Source of the DNA: Desulfovibrio subterraneus
GTDB taxonomy: Bacteria; Desulfobacterota; Desulfovibrionia; Desulfovibrionales; Desulfovibrionaceae
Length of the DNA stretch: 64,000 nucleotides
NCBI RefSeq assembly: GCF_013340285.1
Contig: NZ_BLVO01000013.1
Location: forward strand, 1,197,689-1,261,688
Direction: 5' to 3'
Within the stretch, counting starts at the first letter, position 1, and every line of letters begins with the position of its first letter. The notes below the pieces were generated by a model, which did no database searches, had not been told where the DNA came from, and saw only the letters and a list, made by a program, of their open reading frames with translations. The position numbers were made by a program, and so were the translations under genes. Positions 7,923 to 18,860 of the stretch are shown one piece after another.

Positions 7923-9827
7923 ATGAAGTACATTTCCGCCTGCACACTCGATTGTCCCGATGCCTGTTCCGTTGTCATAGACCGCAGGGAAGACGGCAGT
8001 GTTTCCATCACCGGCAACCCGGAACACCCCTTCACCAGAGGCTTCATCTGCGTGAAAGGCCGCAAGGCATATGAACGCCTGACCAGCCCGGAGCGCATTA
8101 CCGCGCCGCTTATGAAGGTGAACGGTGAATTCGTTCCCACGGACTGGAATACCGCCCTTGACCGCATTGCGGACAAACTGAAGGTGCTGCGGGACACGCC
8201 CGCCTCCATTCTGCACATACGCTCGCACGGGTATCGCGGTGCGCTGGCCGAAGCCAGCCGCTTTCTGTTCCGCAGCCTTGGTGCCAGCACCACGCGGGGG
8301 GCATTGTGCGACGATGCGGGCATAGAAGCCAGCATCATGGATTTTGGCGCCCTGCATCATAACGATCCCTTCGATCTGCTCAATGCCGGATATATCATCA
8401 ACTGGGGCAAGGACCTGTCCCGCTCCTCGCTGCATATTGGCCAGCTGATCCGCGAGGCCCGCAAGAACGGAAGAAAGGTCATCACCATTTCCCCAGGTGG
8501 CGACGGAAACGCAGATTTTTCAGACACCGTCATCAGAATCCGTCCCGGCACGGACCGCTTTCTCGCGGCCGCAGTCATCCGCAAGCTACTTGTCCGTGGC
8601 TATGCCTCATCCACCGCCCTGCTCAAGTCTTCCAATTGGAACGAGTTCAAAGAGCTTATCGCCGCGCAGGATGAAGATAGCCTGCTCAACGCCTGCGACT
8701 GCTCTCCGGACGACCTGCAGCTGCTTGCCAACACCTACGCCAATATCGACATGAAGCCCGTTGCCAGCATCATCGGCTGGGGGATTCAACGCCATGTATA
8801 CGGCGGAGAAAACGTCCGGTTCATCAACGCGCTGGCGTATCTTTCCGGCCAGGTGGGACGCAAGGGCGGCGGCGTATATTTCAACATTTCCTCCGGCCGC
8901 AACCTGAATACGGACTGGGCAGACAATGCGGGCACTCCCGCCCGCCGACTGCTGCTGCCCGCCATCGGCAAGGAGATTCTCGAAGCAACACCCCCCATCA
9001 AGTTCCTGTGGGCGGATGGCAGCAACTTCGTCAACCAGACACCGGACGCGGCCACCAACATCAAGGCCATGGATTCCATCGAATTCAAGGTGGTTGTGGA
9101 TGCGTTCATGACGGACACGGCCCTGCGCGCAGACATCATCCTGCCTTGCGCCCTGAACCATGAACGCGAAGAGATTCTGGGTTCCTGCCTGCACAACTGC
9201 GTGCAGTATTCCGCTCCCGTCTTCACACCCGCCGGACAGTCACAGCACGATTTCGACATCATGACCGACCTTGCCTCGCGGCTGGACATTGCTGCCCCCA
9301 CCCGAGAAGAGGTATTGCGCATGGCGATTGATGTGCCTCACCTTTCCACCACGCTGGAAGAAATGCGCGAGCAGGGTTTTGCCGTTGCCGAGCACCCTCC
9401 CGTAGCGTGGGAAGACTACGAGTTCGCGCATCCGGACGGAAAATACCGCCTGCCCGATGCGCTGCACACCGAACCGCTGCCTCCCAAAGGCTATCCCCTG
9501 CGGCTCATGTCGCTGGTGCACAAGGAATACCTGCACTCGCAGATGCCGGAAAAAGAACAGAGCGCCAAACCCACCGTATGGGTTAATCCCGGCATTCCGG
9601 TTCTGGGTACGCTCGACAGTAACAAACCCATCTACCTTGCAACCCCCAAGGGGCGCATAGAGGTTCAGGTGGAAATCATAGTGGGGCTGCACCCCGAGTG
9701 CATCATCATCCGCCGCGGCGGGTGGATGAAGTTCGGCAACAGCGCAAACCCCATTATCGAGGCGCGCATCACGGACATAGGGGAAACCGCAGCCTACTAC
9801 AGCCAGTACACGCGGCTTGAAAACTGA
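7923..9827 (+). CDS. Molybdopterin (bis-MGD) oxidoreductase, cytoplasmic
   Basis: 634 residues of the DMSO-reductase superfamily. The N-terminal [4Fe-4S] cysteines are C7, C11, C15 and C43, the last followed by the usual VKGR. Cys129 in the sequence GALCDDAG occupies the place of the usual Mo ligand. The C-terminal part resembles the MGD-binding domain (VNPGIPVLG, LATPKGRI). No twin-arginine signal is seen, so the protein should stay in the cytoplasm. The ATG at 7923 follows AAAGG at the end of rtcB; a TTG 6 bp upstream is less likely. The subfamily resembles thiosulfate/polysulfide reductase-like or uncharacterised oxidoreductases, and the substrate is unknown. Confidence 0.85.
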   Translation: MKYISACTLDCPDACSVVIDRREDGSVSITGNPEHPFTRGFICVKGRKAYERLTSPERITAPLMKVNGEFVPTDWNTALDRIADKLKVLRDTPASILHIRSHGYRGALAEASRFLFRSLGASTTRGALCDDAGIEASIMDFGALHHNDPFDLLNAGYIINWGKDLSRSSLHIGQLIREARKNGRKVITISPGGDGNADFSDTVIRIRPGTDRFLAAAVIRKLLVRGYASSTALLKSSNWNEFKELIAAQDEDSLLNACDCSPDDLQLLANTYANIDMKPVASIIGWGIQRHVYGGENVRFINALAYLSGQVGRKGGGVYFNISSGRNLNTDWADNAGTPARRLLLPAIGKEILEATPPIKFLWADGSNFVNQTPDAATNIKAMDSIEFKVVVDAFMTDTALRADIILPCALNHEREEILGSCLHNCVQYSAPVFTPAGQSQHDFDIMTDLASRLDIAAPTREEVLRMAIDVPHLSTTLEEMREQGFAVAEHPPVAWEDYEFAHPDGKYRLPDALHTEPLPPKGYPLRLMSLVHKEYLHSQMPEKEQSAKPTVWVNPGIPVLGTLDSNKPIYLATPKGRIEVQVEIIVGLHPECIIIRRGGWMKFGNSANPIIEARITDIGETAAYYSQYTRLEN

Positions 9828-9841
9828 TCAGCAGAGATTGC

Positions 9842-9879
9842 AAAAGCCCCTGCCCTGATGTTTCCGGGCAGGGGCTTTT
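9842..9879 (+). terminator. Rho-independent terminator
   Basis: A perfect 14-bp stem (arms 9842-9855 and 9866-9879) with A and T ends, after the molybdopterin enzyme gene. Confidence 0.9.
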
Positions 9880-10130
9880 GTGCTTCTGTGTAATACGAGT
9901 CTGGTAACACAATGACTCGCGCAGGGCTGGTTCTTGCCACGACGGGCGCTGCGCCTATTGCGAAGATGGAAATTATCCGCGCAGGGCGGATGTTCGCAGC
10001 CAATCCATGGTGAGCCCCGACAATTGACGAGGCATGTCACGCACATTGTCAGCTCTGCGCGAACCAGATCAGCGCTGCGGATACAAAAAACGACATGTCA
10101 TTACGTACAGCTATACCTCTACCGGCTCCT
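9880..10130. other. Intergenic stretch with short repeats, no gene seen
   Basis: I find no convincing gene here. CGCGCAGGGC occurs at 9918 and again exactly 60 bp later at 9978. GCATGTCA at 10032-10039 is the inverse of TGACATGC at 10132-10139, which overlaps the -35 box of the next gene; the pair could be a distant operator. A GACATGTC palindrome lies at 10092-10099. Confidence 0.4.
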
Positions 10131-10158
10131 TTGACATGCCTCCGGCTTGCGGTATAGG
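10131..10158 (+). promoter_or_regulatory. Sigma-70 promoter of the HdrD-like gene
   Basis: TTGACA (10131-10136), a 16-bp spacer and TATAGG (10153-10158), about 48 bp before the ATG at 10207. The -35 is consensus. Confidence 0.6.
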
Positions 10159-10206
10159 TGCAGTCTGGAGCAATAGCCAACAACACACAGCTCATCCAGA
10201 CGAACC

Positions 10207-11568
10207 ATGAAAAAACAGCCACAGACCTCTTTGCCCCACGGCACCGGCAGCATTGCCCGATCCGGCCATTTCGGCCAGGTCACTTGGCCTGTGCTTCCGG
10301 AAGCTGCCGCCACCGCTGCAGCCGTTTCGGCCGACTGTTCCGAATGCATGGCCTGCGTGCGCCAATGTGCATTTCTGGACCGCCACGGCACCCCCAAAGC
10401 CCTTGCCGATGCCTACACCGCCAACCCGCAAAAGATACGCGACCTTGCGTTCGAATGCAGCTTATGCGGCCTGTGCACCACCATATGTCCGGACAAAGCT
10501 GACCCCGCCGCTATGTTTCTGGCGCTCCGCAGGGAATCCACCGCCGCAGGTGAAACGCTGCTGCCGCGTTACAAGCCTATTCTTGGCTATGAAAAGCTCG
10601 GCAATTCCCCCTTTTTCAGCTGCTACAGCCTGCCTGAAGGGTGCGACACCATCTTCTTTCCCGGCTGCACGCTTCCGGGCAAGCACCCCCACGCCACCGC
10701 CGAACTGTTTGCGCGCATACGCCGCACTATTCCCGCCGCAGGCATAGTGCTGGACTGCTGCAACAAGCCATCGCACGACCTTGGCAGGCAGGACCACTTT
10801 GAAACCATGTTCGGAGAATTACTCAATTTTCTGATGAGCCACGGCGTTCGCACGGTACTGGTGGCCTGCCCCAACTGCCACAAGGTATTCAGCCAATACG
10901 CTCCGGCGATCCGGGTAAGGACCGTATACGAGTTCCTGCATGAAAACGGGCTGCCCGATGCGATTACACAATCCGGCACCTTGCCCGACGCTGCCGCCCC
11001 GACTGTGGATTCGGTTGCGGAGGCTGGTGCAGACATGACCGTCACGGTGCACGACCCCTGCCCCCTGCGTGATGAAAGCGGAACCCATGATGCCGTACGG
11101 GCGCTTCTCGACAGTAAGGGCATTGCGATTGTCGAAATGCGCCACAACAGGAAGAAAACCCTGTGCTGCGGAGAAGGCGGCACAGTGGCTATGCGCGCCA
11201 ACGATCTGGCTCTAGCATGGGGAGAAGCGCGCAGCAGAGAGGCGCAGGGCAAAACCGTCGTCACCTACTGCGCAGGATGTGCCAACTACCTTGGCATACA
11301 CATGAAGACCATGCACATTCTCGACATGCTCTTTCCGCAGCCGGAAACAGCAAAGACCGCTCCCCCCGCAGGACTGCGACCCTATTTAGAACGCCTGAAG
11401 TTCAAGCGATACATTAAGTCACTGCCCGCCGCAGTATACCGCGAGCGCCCCACACGCGTCGGCGAACGCTTCGTCAGCATGCCACGGCTGGACAGCAAGA
11501 AGATGCTCGCGGCAGCTTCCGTTGCCGCTGCCGCATTGCTCTGGCTGCTTATTTCCCATTTTGCATAA
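10207..11568 (+). CDS. HdrD/GlpC-like iron-sulfur protein with a C-terminal membrane anchor
   Basis: 453 residues. The N-terminal ferredoxin part has two cluster motifs, CSECMACVRQC and CSLCGLCTTIC. Two CCG domains follow: FPGCTLPG, DCCNKPS and CPNC, then DPCPLRD, LCCGEGG and CAGC. CCG domains bind the catalytic iron-sulfur cluster of heterodisulfide reductase HdrD/HdrB and also occur in GlpC and lactate-oxidation subunits. The last 20 residues are one hydrophobic helix, suggesting tail anchoring to the membrane with the bulk in the cytoplasm. It has its own promoter. A quinone or thiol/disulfide electron-transfer role is likely; the partner is not identified. Confidence 0.85.
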   Translation: MKKQPQTSLPHGTGSIARSGHFGQVTWPVLPEAAATAAAVSADCSECMACVRQCAFLDRHGTPKALADAYTANPQKIRDLAFECSLCGLCTTICPDKADPAAMFLALRRESTAAGETLLPRYKPILGYEKLGNSPFFSCYSLPEGCDTIFFPGCTLPGKHPHATAELFARIRRTIPAAGIVLDCCNKPSHDLGRQDHFETMFGELLNFLMSHGVRTVLVACPNCHKVFSQYAPAIRVRTVYEFLHENGLPDAITQSGTLPDAAAPTVDSVAEAGADMTVTVHDPCPLRDESGTHDAVRALLDSKGIAIVEMRHNRKKTLCCGEGGTVAMRANDLALAWGEARSREAQGKTVVTYCAGCANYLGIHMKTMHILDMLFPQPETAKTAPPAGLRPYLERLKFKRYIKSLPAAVYRERPTRVGERFVSMPRLDSKKMLAAASVAAAALLWLLISHFA

Positions 11569-11597
11569 TTGGCTGGCTCTCTTGTCATACATAAAAA

Positions 11598-11621
11598 AAC
11601 CGGAAGCCAAAGCTTCCGGTT
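11598..11621. terminator. Terminator hairpin, left copy of a pair
   Basis: A 10-bp stem AACCGGAAGC with GCTTCCGGTT and a CAAA loop. It is preceded by an A-run but followed by TCAGG, so the T-tract needed by the plus-strand gene is missing at this copy. Confidence 0.75.
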
Positions 11622-11781
11622 CAGGGTAATGACAAACCTTTGTTTTCAGTAGAACCGCAGCCCCGTTAAGCCGGAACAGAGGTGCAAAAACGGATTTTCA
11701 TCGCTGATACGAGGTGCAGGAACGTTAGGTTCCTGCCCGGCGGAGCCAAAAATACCAAAAATCTCTTTTTCGGCATTCTAA

Positions 11782-11807
11782 AACCGGAAGCCAAAGCTTC
11801 CGGTTTT
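11782..11807. terminator. Terminator hairpin, right copy of a pair
   Basis: The same hairpin as 11598-11621, here followed by TTTT. On the minus strand it terminates nadE, with a short T-run from the preceding AAAA. Confidence 0.8.
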
Positions 11808-11840
11808 CTTATTCAAACATGATGGCCCGAAAACAACCAG

Positions 11841-13517
11841 CTACATCAACCCTTCCGGCAGATTCACTCTGCAGGCAACGGGCATGCGCCAGCCGGTACC
11901 AAAGGCCCGGTCAGTTATCTTGATTCCGGGCGGTGCCTGACGGCGTTTGAACTCGGAAATACGCACAAGGTGCAGCACCCTGTCCACATCCGCATGAGCA
12001 AATCCCTTGGCGAGCAGAGCCGCGCGGCTGTGCCGTTCTTCAATATAGGCCTTGAGAATGGCGTCCAGCACTTCGTACTCGGGCAGGCTGTCCGTATCTT
12101 TCTGGTCAGGCCGCAGTTCCGCAGAGGGGATTTTGTCGATGATGGCGACAGGAATCACTTCCCTGCCCTTGGTCTTATTCAACCAACGCGAAATGGACCA
12201 CACAAGGGTCTTGGGTACGTCTGAAATAACGGCAAGTCCGCCAGCCATGTCGCCGTAGATGGTGCAATAGCCCACGGACAGTTCCGACTTGTTCCCCGTG
12301 GTCAGCAACATGGCACCAAGCTTGTTCGAAATGCCCATGAGCAGATTGCCACGGATGCGCGACTGGATATTCTCTTCCGTCACATCAGGCTGCCTGCCCG
12401 CAAACACCGGTTCAAGCGCGGAGTCAAAGGCACGCATCATGGGTTCAATGGGAATGATCTCGGTGCGTATGCCAAGGCTGCGCCCCAGCTCCAGCGAATC
12501 ATCCACACTGCCCTTGCTGGAATACGGCGACGGCATGAGCACACCGAGCACGTTGTCCGGCCCGAGAGCTTCTGCCGCAACAGCGGCCACAAGGGCGGAA
12601 TCTATACCGCCGGAAAGGCCCAGAACCACCTTGGAAAAACCGCACTTGCGGGCATAGTCACGGGTACCCAAAACAAGGGCCTGCCACGCCTGTGCTTCCG
12701 GCGCGGCATCGTCTTCATGCACTATACCGGTTCCGGCAAAGGGATCAGCCAACACCACATCTTCGGCAAAGCCGAGCCCGCGGGCAATCAGCCTGCCCAT
12801 ATGGTCAAAGGCCATGCTCTTGCCTGCAAAGACAAGGTCGTCATTGCCGCCGACCTGATTCGCATACACCACCGGCACGCCATGGCGGGCGGACAGGGAA
12901 GATAGCATCTTCTCCCGTATGGCCTGCTTGCCAAGCGAGAACGGCGATGCGGAAAGGTTCACCAGCAGGTCCACGCTGCCGTCCAGCAATTCCGCCACGG
13001 GGTCGGTGTCGTAAAACCTGTGGTCAGTCCAGAAGCTCTTGTCGTTCCACACATCCTCGCAGATGGTCACGCCGATGCGTCTGCCCGCCACTACCACACG
13101 CCCGCAGCCCCTGCCCGGTTCAAAGTATCTGCGTTCATCAAATACATCGTAGGTGGGCAGCAAAGTCTTGTTGGCAACAACAGTTACCGTGCCGCCATCC
13201 AGCAGCACGGCACTGTTGAATACTCCGTTCCCCACCGGCTCGGCGTTGCGCACGGGGGTGCCTATGAGCACGGCGGGCATGGGCGTTGCCGCCGCAGCCA
13301 GCTCTTCTGCCAGTCCCTCAAGGGCAGCCCAGCAGGCTTCCGCAAAATATTCGCGGAACAGCAGATCGCGGGGAGGATACCCGCACACCGCAAGCTCGGG
13401 AGTGACACACAGGTCTGCACCCTGACTTGCCGCGGATTCAACGGCTTCCCGGATGCGGCGGACATTGCCCACCACATCTCCCACAACCGGATTGCACTGC
13501 AGCAGAGCGATACGCAT
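11841..13517 (-). CDS. nadE: Glutamine-dependent NAD+ synthetase
   Basis: 558 residues. The N-terminal half is a nitrilase-fold glutaminase with its catalytic triad visible: Glu in VTPELAVCGYPPRD, Lys in NKTLLPTYDVFDERRYF, Cys in TICEDVWND. The C-terminal half is the ATP-pyrophosphatase NAD synthetase (LGLSGGIDSALVAA). It converts deamido-NAD to NAD+ with glutamine as nitrogen donor. Its ATG overlaps the dapB stop as TAATG, so translation is probably coupled. Gene order ligA, dapB, nadE links NAD supply with an NAD-using ligase, though this may be accidental. Confidence 0.97.
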   Translation of the reverse strand: MRIALLQCNPVVGDVVGNVRRIREAVESAASQGADLCVTPELAVCGYPPRDLLFREYFAEACWAALEGLAEELAAAATPMPAVLIGTPVRNAEPVGNGVFNSAVLLDGGTVTVVANKTLLPTYDVFDERRYFEPGRGCGRVVVAGRRIGVTICEDVWNDKSFWTDHRFYDTDPVAELLDGSVDLLVNLSASPFSLGKQAIREKMLSSLSARHGVPVVYANQVGGNDDLVFAGKSMAFDHMGRLIARGLGFAEDVVLADPFAGTGIVHEDDAAPEAQAWQALVLGTRDYARKCGFSKVVLGLSGGIDSALVAAVAAEALGPDNVLGVLMPSPYSSKGSVDDSLELGRSLGIRTEIIPIEPMMRAFDSALEPVFAGRQPDVTEENIQSRIRGNLLMGISNKLGAMLLTTGNKSELSVGYCTIYGDMAGGLAVISDVPKTLVWSISRWLNKTKGREVIPVAIIDKIPSAELRPDQKDTDSLPEYEVLDAILKAYIEERHSRAALLAKGFAHADVDRVLHLVRISEFKRRQAPPGIKITDRAFGTGWRMPVACRVNLPEGLM

Positions 13518-14296
13518 TAGAAAATGTCCGACATGGAATAGAGCTTGCCGGGCTGCTGCTGCTCAATCCACTGAGCGGCACGCAGAGAACCGGCTGCGAA
13601 GGTCTCGCGGGAATGGGCCTGATGTGTCACCTCGATACGTTCGCCGGGGCCCATGCAGTAGACGGTGTGCACGCCCACCACGTCGCCGCCGCGAATGGTC
13701 TGCACGCCGATCTCTTCTTTGGGGCGCTCGCCGATGATGCCCTCGCGGTGATAGTTGGCAACATCCTTCAGGTTCCAGCCGCGTGCTTCCGCAAGGCATT
13801 CAGCAAGGCGGATAGCGGTACCGCTGGGGGAGTCTTTCTTCTTGTTGTGGTGCAGCTCCACCATTTCAAGATCGTACAGTTCGCCCAGATGCTTCACCAG
13901 ATCGGGCAGCACCTTGAGCAGCACATTCACGCCTACGCTCATGTTGGGCGACCAGAACACGCGGGTAATCTTGGCAATTTCTGCCAGACGGGCCTTTTGC
14001 TCATCGTTCAGGCCGGTGGTGCCTATGACAATGGGGTTGCCGTGGCGGGCTGCGGCTTCCGCATGGGCAAGGCTTGCCTCGGGCGCGGTAAAGTCGATGA
14101 CCACACCGCCAGGAACCTTGGGCAGCACTTCATCAAGATCGGTGCCCACAAGACATCCCCATGAATCCAGACGCTGCGTGTTGCCGGGGCGTTCCACCAC
14201 GGCTGCCAGCGTATGCTTGTCACTTGCCTGCACCATATTGGCAATGGTGTTACCCATACGGCCATTGGCACCCATAACGATCACTAATACGCTCAT
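13517..14296 (-). CDS. dapB: 4-hydroxy-tetrahydrodipicolinate reductase
   Basis: 259 residues, standard length. It has the N-terminal NAD(P)H-binding GANGRMGNT, the active-site signature [15 protein letters not shown], and the dipicolinate-binding region around [10 protein letters not shown]. It catalyses the second committed step of the diaminopimelate/lysine pathway in the cytoplasm. The start follows AAGGAG with 5-nt spacing. A 122-bp gap separates it from the ligA stop upstream; no terminator is seen there, so read-through from ligA is possible. Confidence 0.97.
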   Translation of the reverse strand: MSVLVIVMGANGRMGNTIANMVQASDKHTLAAVVERPGNTQRLDSWGCLVGTDLDEVLPKVPGGVVIDFTAPEASLAHAEAAARHGNPIVIGTTGLNDEQKARLAEIAKITRVFWSPNMSVGVNVLLKVLPDLVKHLGELYDLEMVELHHNKKKDSPSGTAIRLAECLAEARGWNLKDVANYHREGIIGERPKEEIGVQTIRGGDVVGVHTVYCMGPGERIEVTHQAHSRETFAAGSLRAAQWIEQQQPGKLYSMSDIF

Positions 14297-14418
14297 ACGC
14301 TCTCCTTGCTGCTCACAACGTCTCTGTTTTTATGGCCTGCGACAGATGGGAAAGCTCCCGCCCGTCGTATACGTGCTGCCGAATCACTTTGGAACCGCCC
14401 TGCAATGGGGCGCTTCCG

Positions 14419-16950
<2,532 letters not shown>

Positions 16951-17039
16951 TTATCGTAAAAGATGACCGCACGCCGGAAGCCAGCTCCGCGTACGACCCA
17001 TGAAATTTTGCGTATTGCCGGTTCTGCCGCAGCGCAAGG

Positions 17040-17777
17040 CTACAGCCCGGCGTGATCCTGCCAGTCCTGCTTCAGGGAATCCATCCGCGTTTTGTAATCC
17101 ACCCCGAGGCGGGCGGCAAGATAGGACTGCTCCGCAAGAGCGGCAGTCTGCATGAATCCGGAAATTTCCCGCGCCGTGGAGTGATAGATATGCTTCACGG
17201 CCACCTCGTGGTCCACAACCACATGCCAGCCCGCTTCATGCGCACACAGCGAGAACCACACATCCACGCCGTAGCCGTAGGGGTTGCCCGCACTGTCCAC
17301 ACCGCCGAGCTCCCGCCAGCAATCCACGCTGATGAGCGGGGCAATGCCGTCCACATAGGTGACAGTGCGATACTGCATGCCTTCCTTGCGGACCATCTGC
17401 GGATGATAGGGATTGCTGAGCACTGCCGGTGCATACACGCCCACGCCCCTGCCCCCGAGTACGGTGTTCAGCCGCTTCAGCCTGCCTTCAGCCCGCTTGA
17501 TGAACGGCGGCGTGCTGGCAAAGAGCACATCGTTATTCAGAAACCAGACATGGGTGTAGCCTGCCGCATCCATCTTCTGCAGGGCAAGCTGCAAGGCTCC
17601 GGCCCAATACAGGTTTTCATCCGTTCTCAGCCATGCGTCGGGATACTGTTCAGGCGCACAGTTGTCTAGCACAAAGACCTGCTCCGCCAGAACAGGGTCG
17701 GACTGCTGCAATTGCGCATGCAGACGCCGCGTCAGCGACGTTTTTCCGTAATGCAGAATGACTATAGCAAGCCGCAT
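17040..17777 (-). CDS. Family 2 glycosyltransferase
   Basis: 245 residues starting MRLAIVILHYG; the frame extends 21 residues further upstream without a clear ribosome binding site. The GT-A fold is shown by the N-terminal strand AIVILHY, a central WFLNNDVLFA (DXD-like metal/nucleotide-sugar site) and a C-terminal YGVDVWFSLCAHEAGW acceptor-side motif. No membrane segment is present. It probably transfers a sugar to a surface polysaccharide or glycan; donor and acceptor are unknown. It lies 13 bp after the potassium channel gene with no shared function apparent. Confidence 0.8.
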   Translation of the reverse strand: MRLAIVILHYGKTSLTRRLHAQLQQSDPVLAEQVFVLDNCAPEQYPDAWLRTDENLYWAGALQLALQKMDAAGYTHVWFLNNDVLFASTPPFIKRAEGRLKRLNTVLGGRGVGVYAPAVLSNPYHPQMVRKEGMQYRTVTYVDGIAPLISVDCWRELGGVDSAGNPYGYGVDVWFSLCAHEAGWHVVVDHEVAVKHIYHSTAREISGFMQTAALAEQSYLAARLGVDYKTRMDSLKQDWQDHAGL

Positions 17778-17790
17778 GGCATGAACGGGG

Positions 17791-18846
17791 TTAGAGAATT
17801 TCTTCAAATTGCTGGAAGCTCTTTGTGGAGCCAACGGCAATGACGGTATCTCCGGCGTGCAGCACGGTCTTCGGTTCCGGATTGAAGGTCATTTCCTGCC
17901 CGACCTTCTTGATGGCTATGATGATCAGGTTGAACCGCGGCCGTATGCCCGATTCAATGAGATTCTTGCCCACCAGTTCCGAAGTATCGGAAATGGTGAG
18001 TTCCTCCATCTGAATATCTTGCGAGGTTTTCTTGTGCGCCAGTTCCATGAAGCTGGTCACGGTAGGACGAAGAACCGACTGCGCCATGCGCACCCCGCCG
18101 ATGCGGTTGGGCATGAGCACTACATTGGCACCGGCAAGCTTGAGCTTGCTCATATGCGCCTGCGCACCGGCACGGGCCACGATATTGATGTCCCTGTTAA
18201 GCTGGCGTGCGCTGAGCACCACATAGACGTTCTGGGAATCTTCGGAAAGGCTGGCGATAAGGCTCTTGGCGTGACTTATACCCGCTTCCGCAAGCACTTC
18301 GTCTGAAGTGGCATCGCCTGAGATATGCAGCACGCCGTCTTCCTCAAGGCGCTCCAGCGTCTTGGGATCGTTTTCTATGACGACGATGTCGTAGCCTTCT
18401 TCCATTATTTCCTGTGCCACAACGCTGCCTATGCGCCCGTAGCCGCAGATGATGCAATGGTTGCGAAGCTTGCTGATGGTCTTGAGCACCCTGCGCCTCC
18501 CGAGAAGTTTGAAAAGTCTGCCTTCCACAAGCAGCTGCGAAAAGGCACCGAGGATGAAGGCGAAGTTGCCCACGCCGGTCAGAATGACGAAGGTAGTGAG
18601 CACGCGCCCTTCCTGCGACAGGGGATGCACCTCACCAAATCCGATGGTGGAAAGCGTGATAACCACCATGTAGAATGAATCCCAGAAATTCCAGCCTTCT
18701 ATGAGCATGTAGCCATAGATGGCCCCCAGCGAAACGGTGACCAGCGACAACTGGCTGATCACCAGCGGCCAGAAGAAACCAAGCTGGTTACGCAGGCGCA
18801 GCACCCGCGTGAGAAAGGGAGTCCTTTTCCTGACGTTGTAGCCCAT
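17791..18846 (-). CDS. Potassium channel with a cytoplasmic RCK (TrkA-N/TrkA-C) regulator
   Basis: 351 residues. Two transmembrane helices (about 25-50 and 85-110) flank a pore loop with the filter TIGFGE, a variant of the usual TVGYGD. A Rossmann RCK domain follows (CGYGRIGSVVAQEI, then the acidic IEND that ends the nucleotide site). A TrkA-C domain with the AGDTVIAVGS motif completes the protein. This is the MthK/Kch layout: ligand-gated K+ flux across the inner membrane. Cation selectivity is assumed from the family, not proven by the altered filter. Confidence 0.9.
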   Translation of the reverse strand: MGYNVRKRTPFLTRVLRLRNQLGFFWPLVISQLSLVTVSLGAIYGYMLIEGWNFWDSFYMVVITLSTIGFGEVHPLSQEGRVLTTFVILTGVGNFAFILGAFSQLLVEGRLFKLLGRRRVLKTISKLRNHCIICGYGRIGSVVAQEIMEEGYDIVVIENDPKTLERLEEDGVLHISGDATSDEVLAEAGISHAKSLIASLSEDSQNVYVVLSARQLNRDINIVARAGAQAHMSKLKLAGANVVLMPNRIGGVRMAQSVLRPTVTSFMELAHKKTSQDIQMEELTISDTSELVGKNLIESGIRPRFNLIIIAIKKVGQEMTFNPEPKTVLHAGDTVIAVGSTKSFQQFEEIL

Positions 18847-18860
18847 ACAGCCTTGCCCTG

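Larger units (their letters stand above)
11598..11807. repeat. Terminator-flanked repeat element, copy 2
   Basis: The second copy of the element at 3680-3890, with a core of about 160 bp (11622-11781) and the same hairpin at 11716-11736. It again lies between convergent genes, the HdrD-like gene and nadE, and is bracketed by two identical hairpins (11598-11621 and 11782-11805). These have a different sequence from the hairpins around copy 1. The left hairpin keeps only the A-run and the right hairpin has the T-run, as expected if one original terminator had been duplicated around an insertion. Confidence 0.85.
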
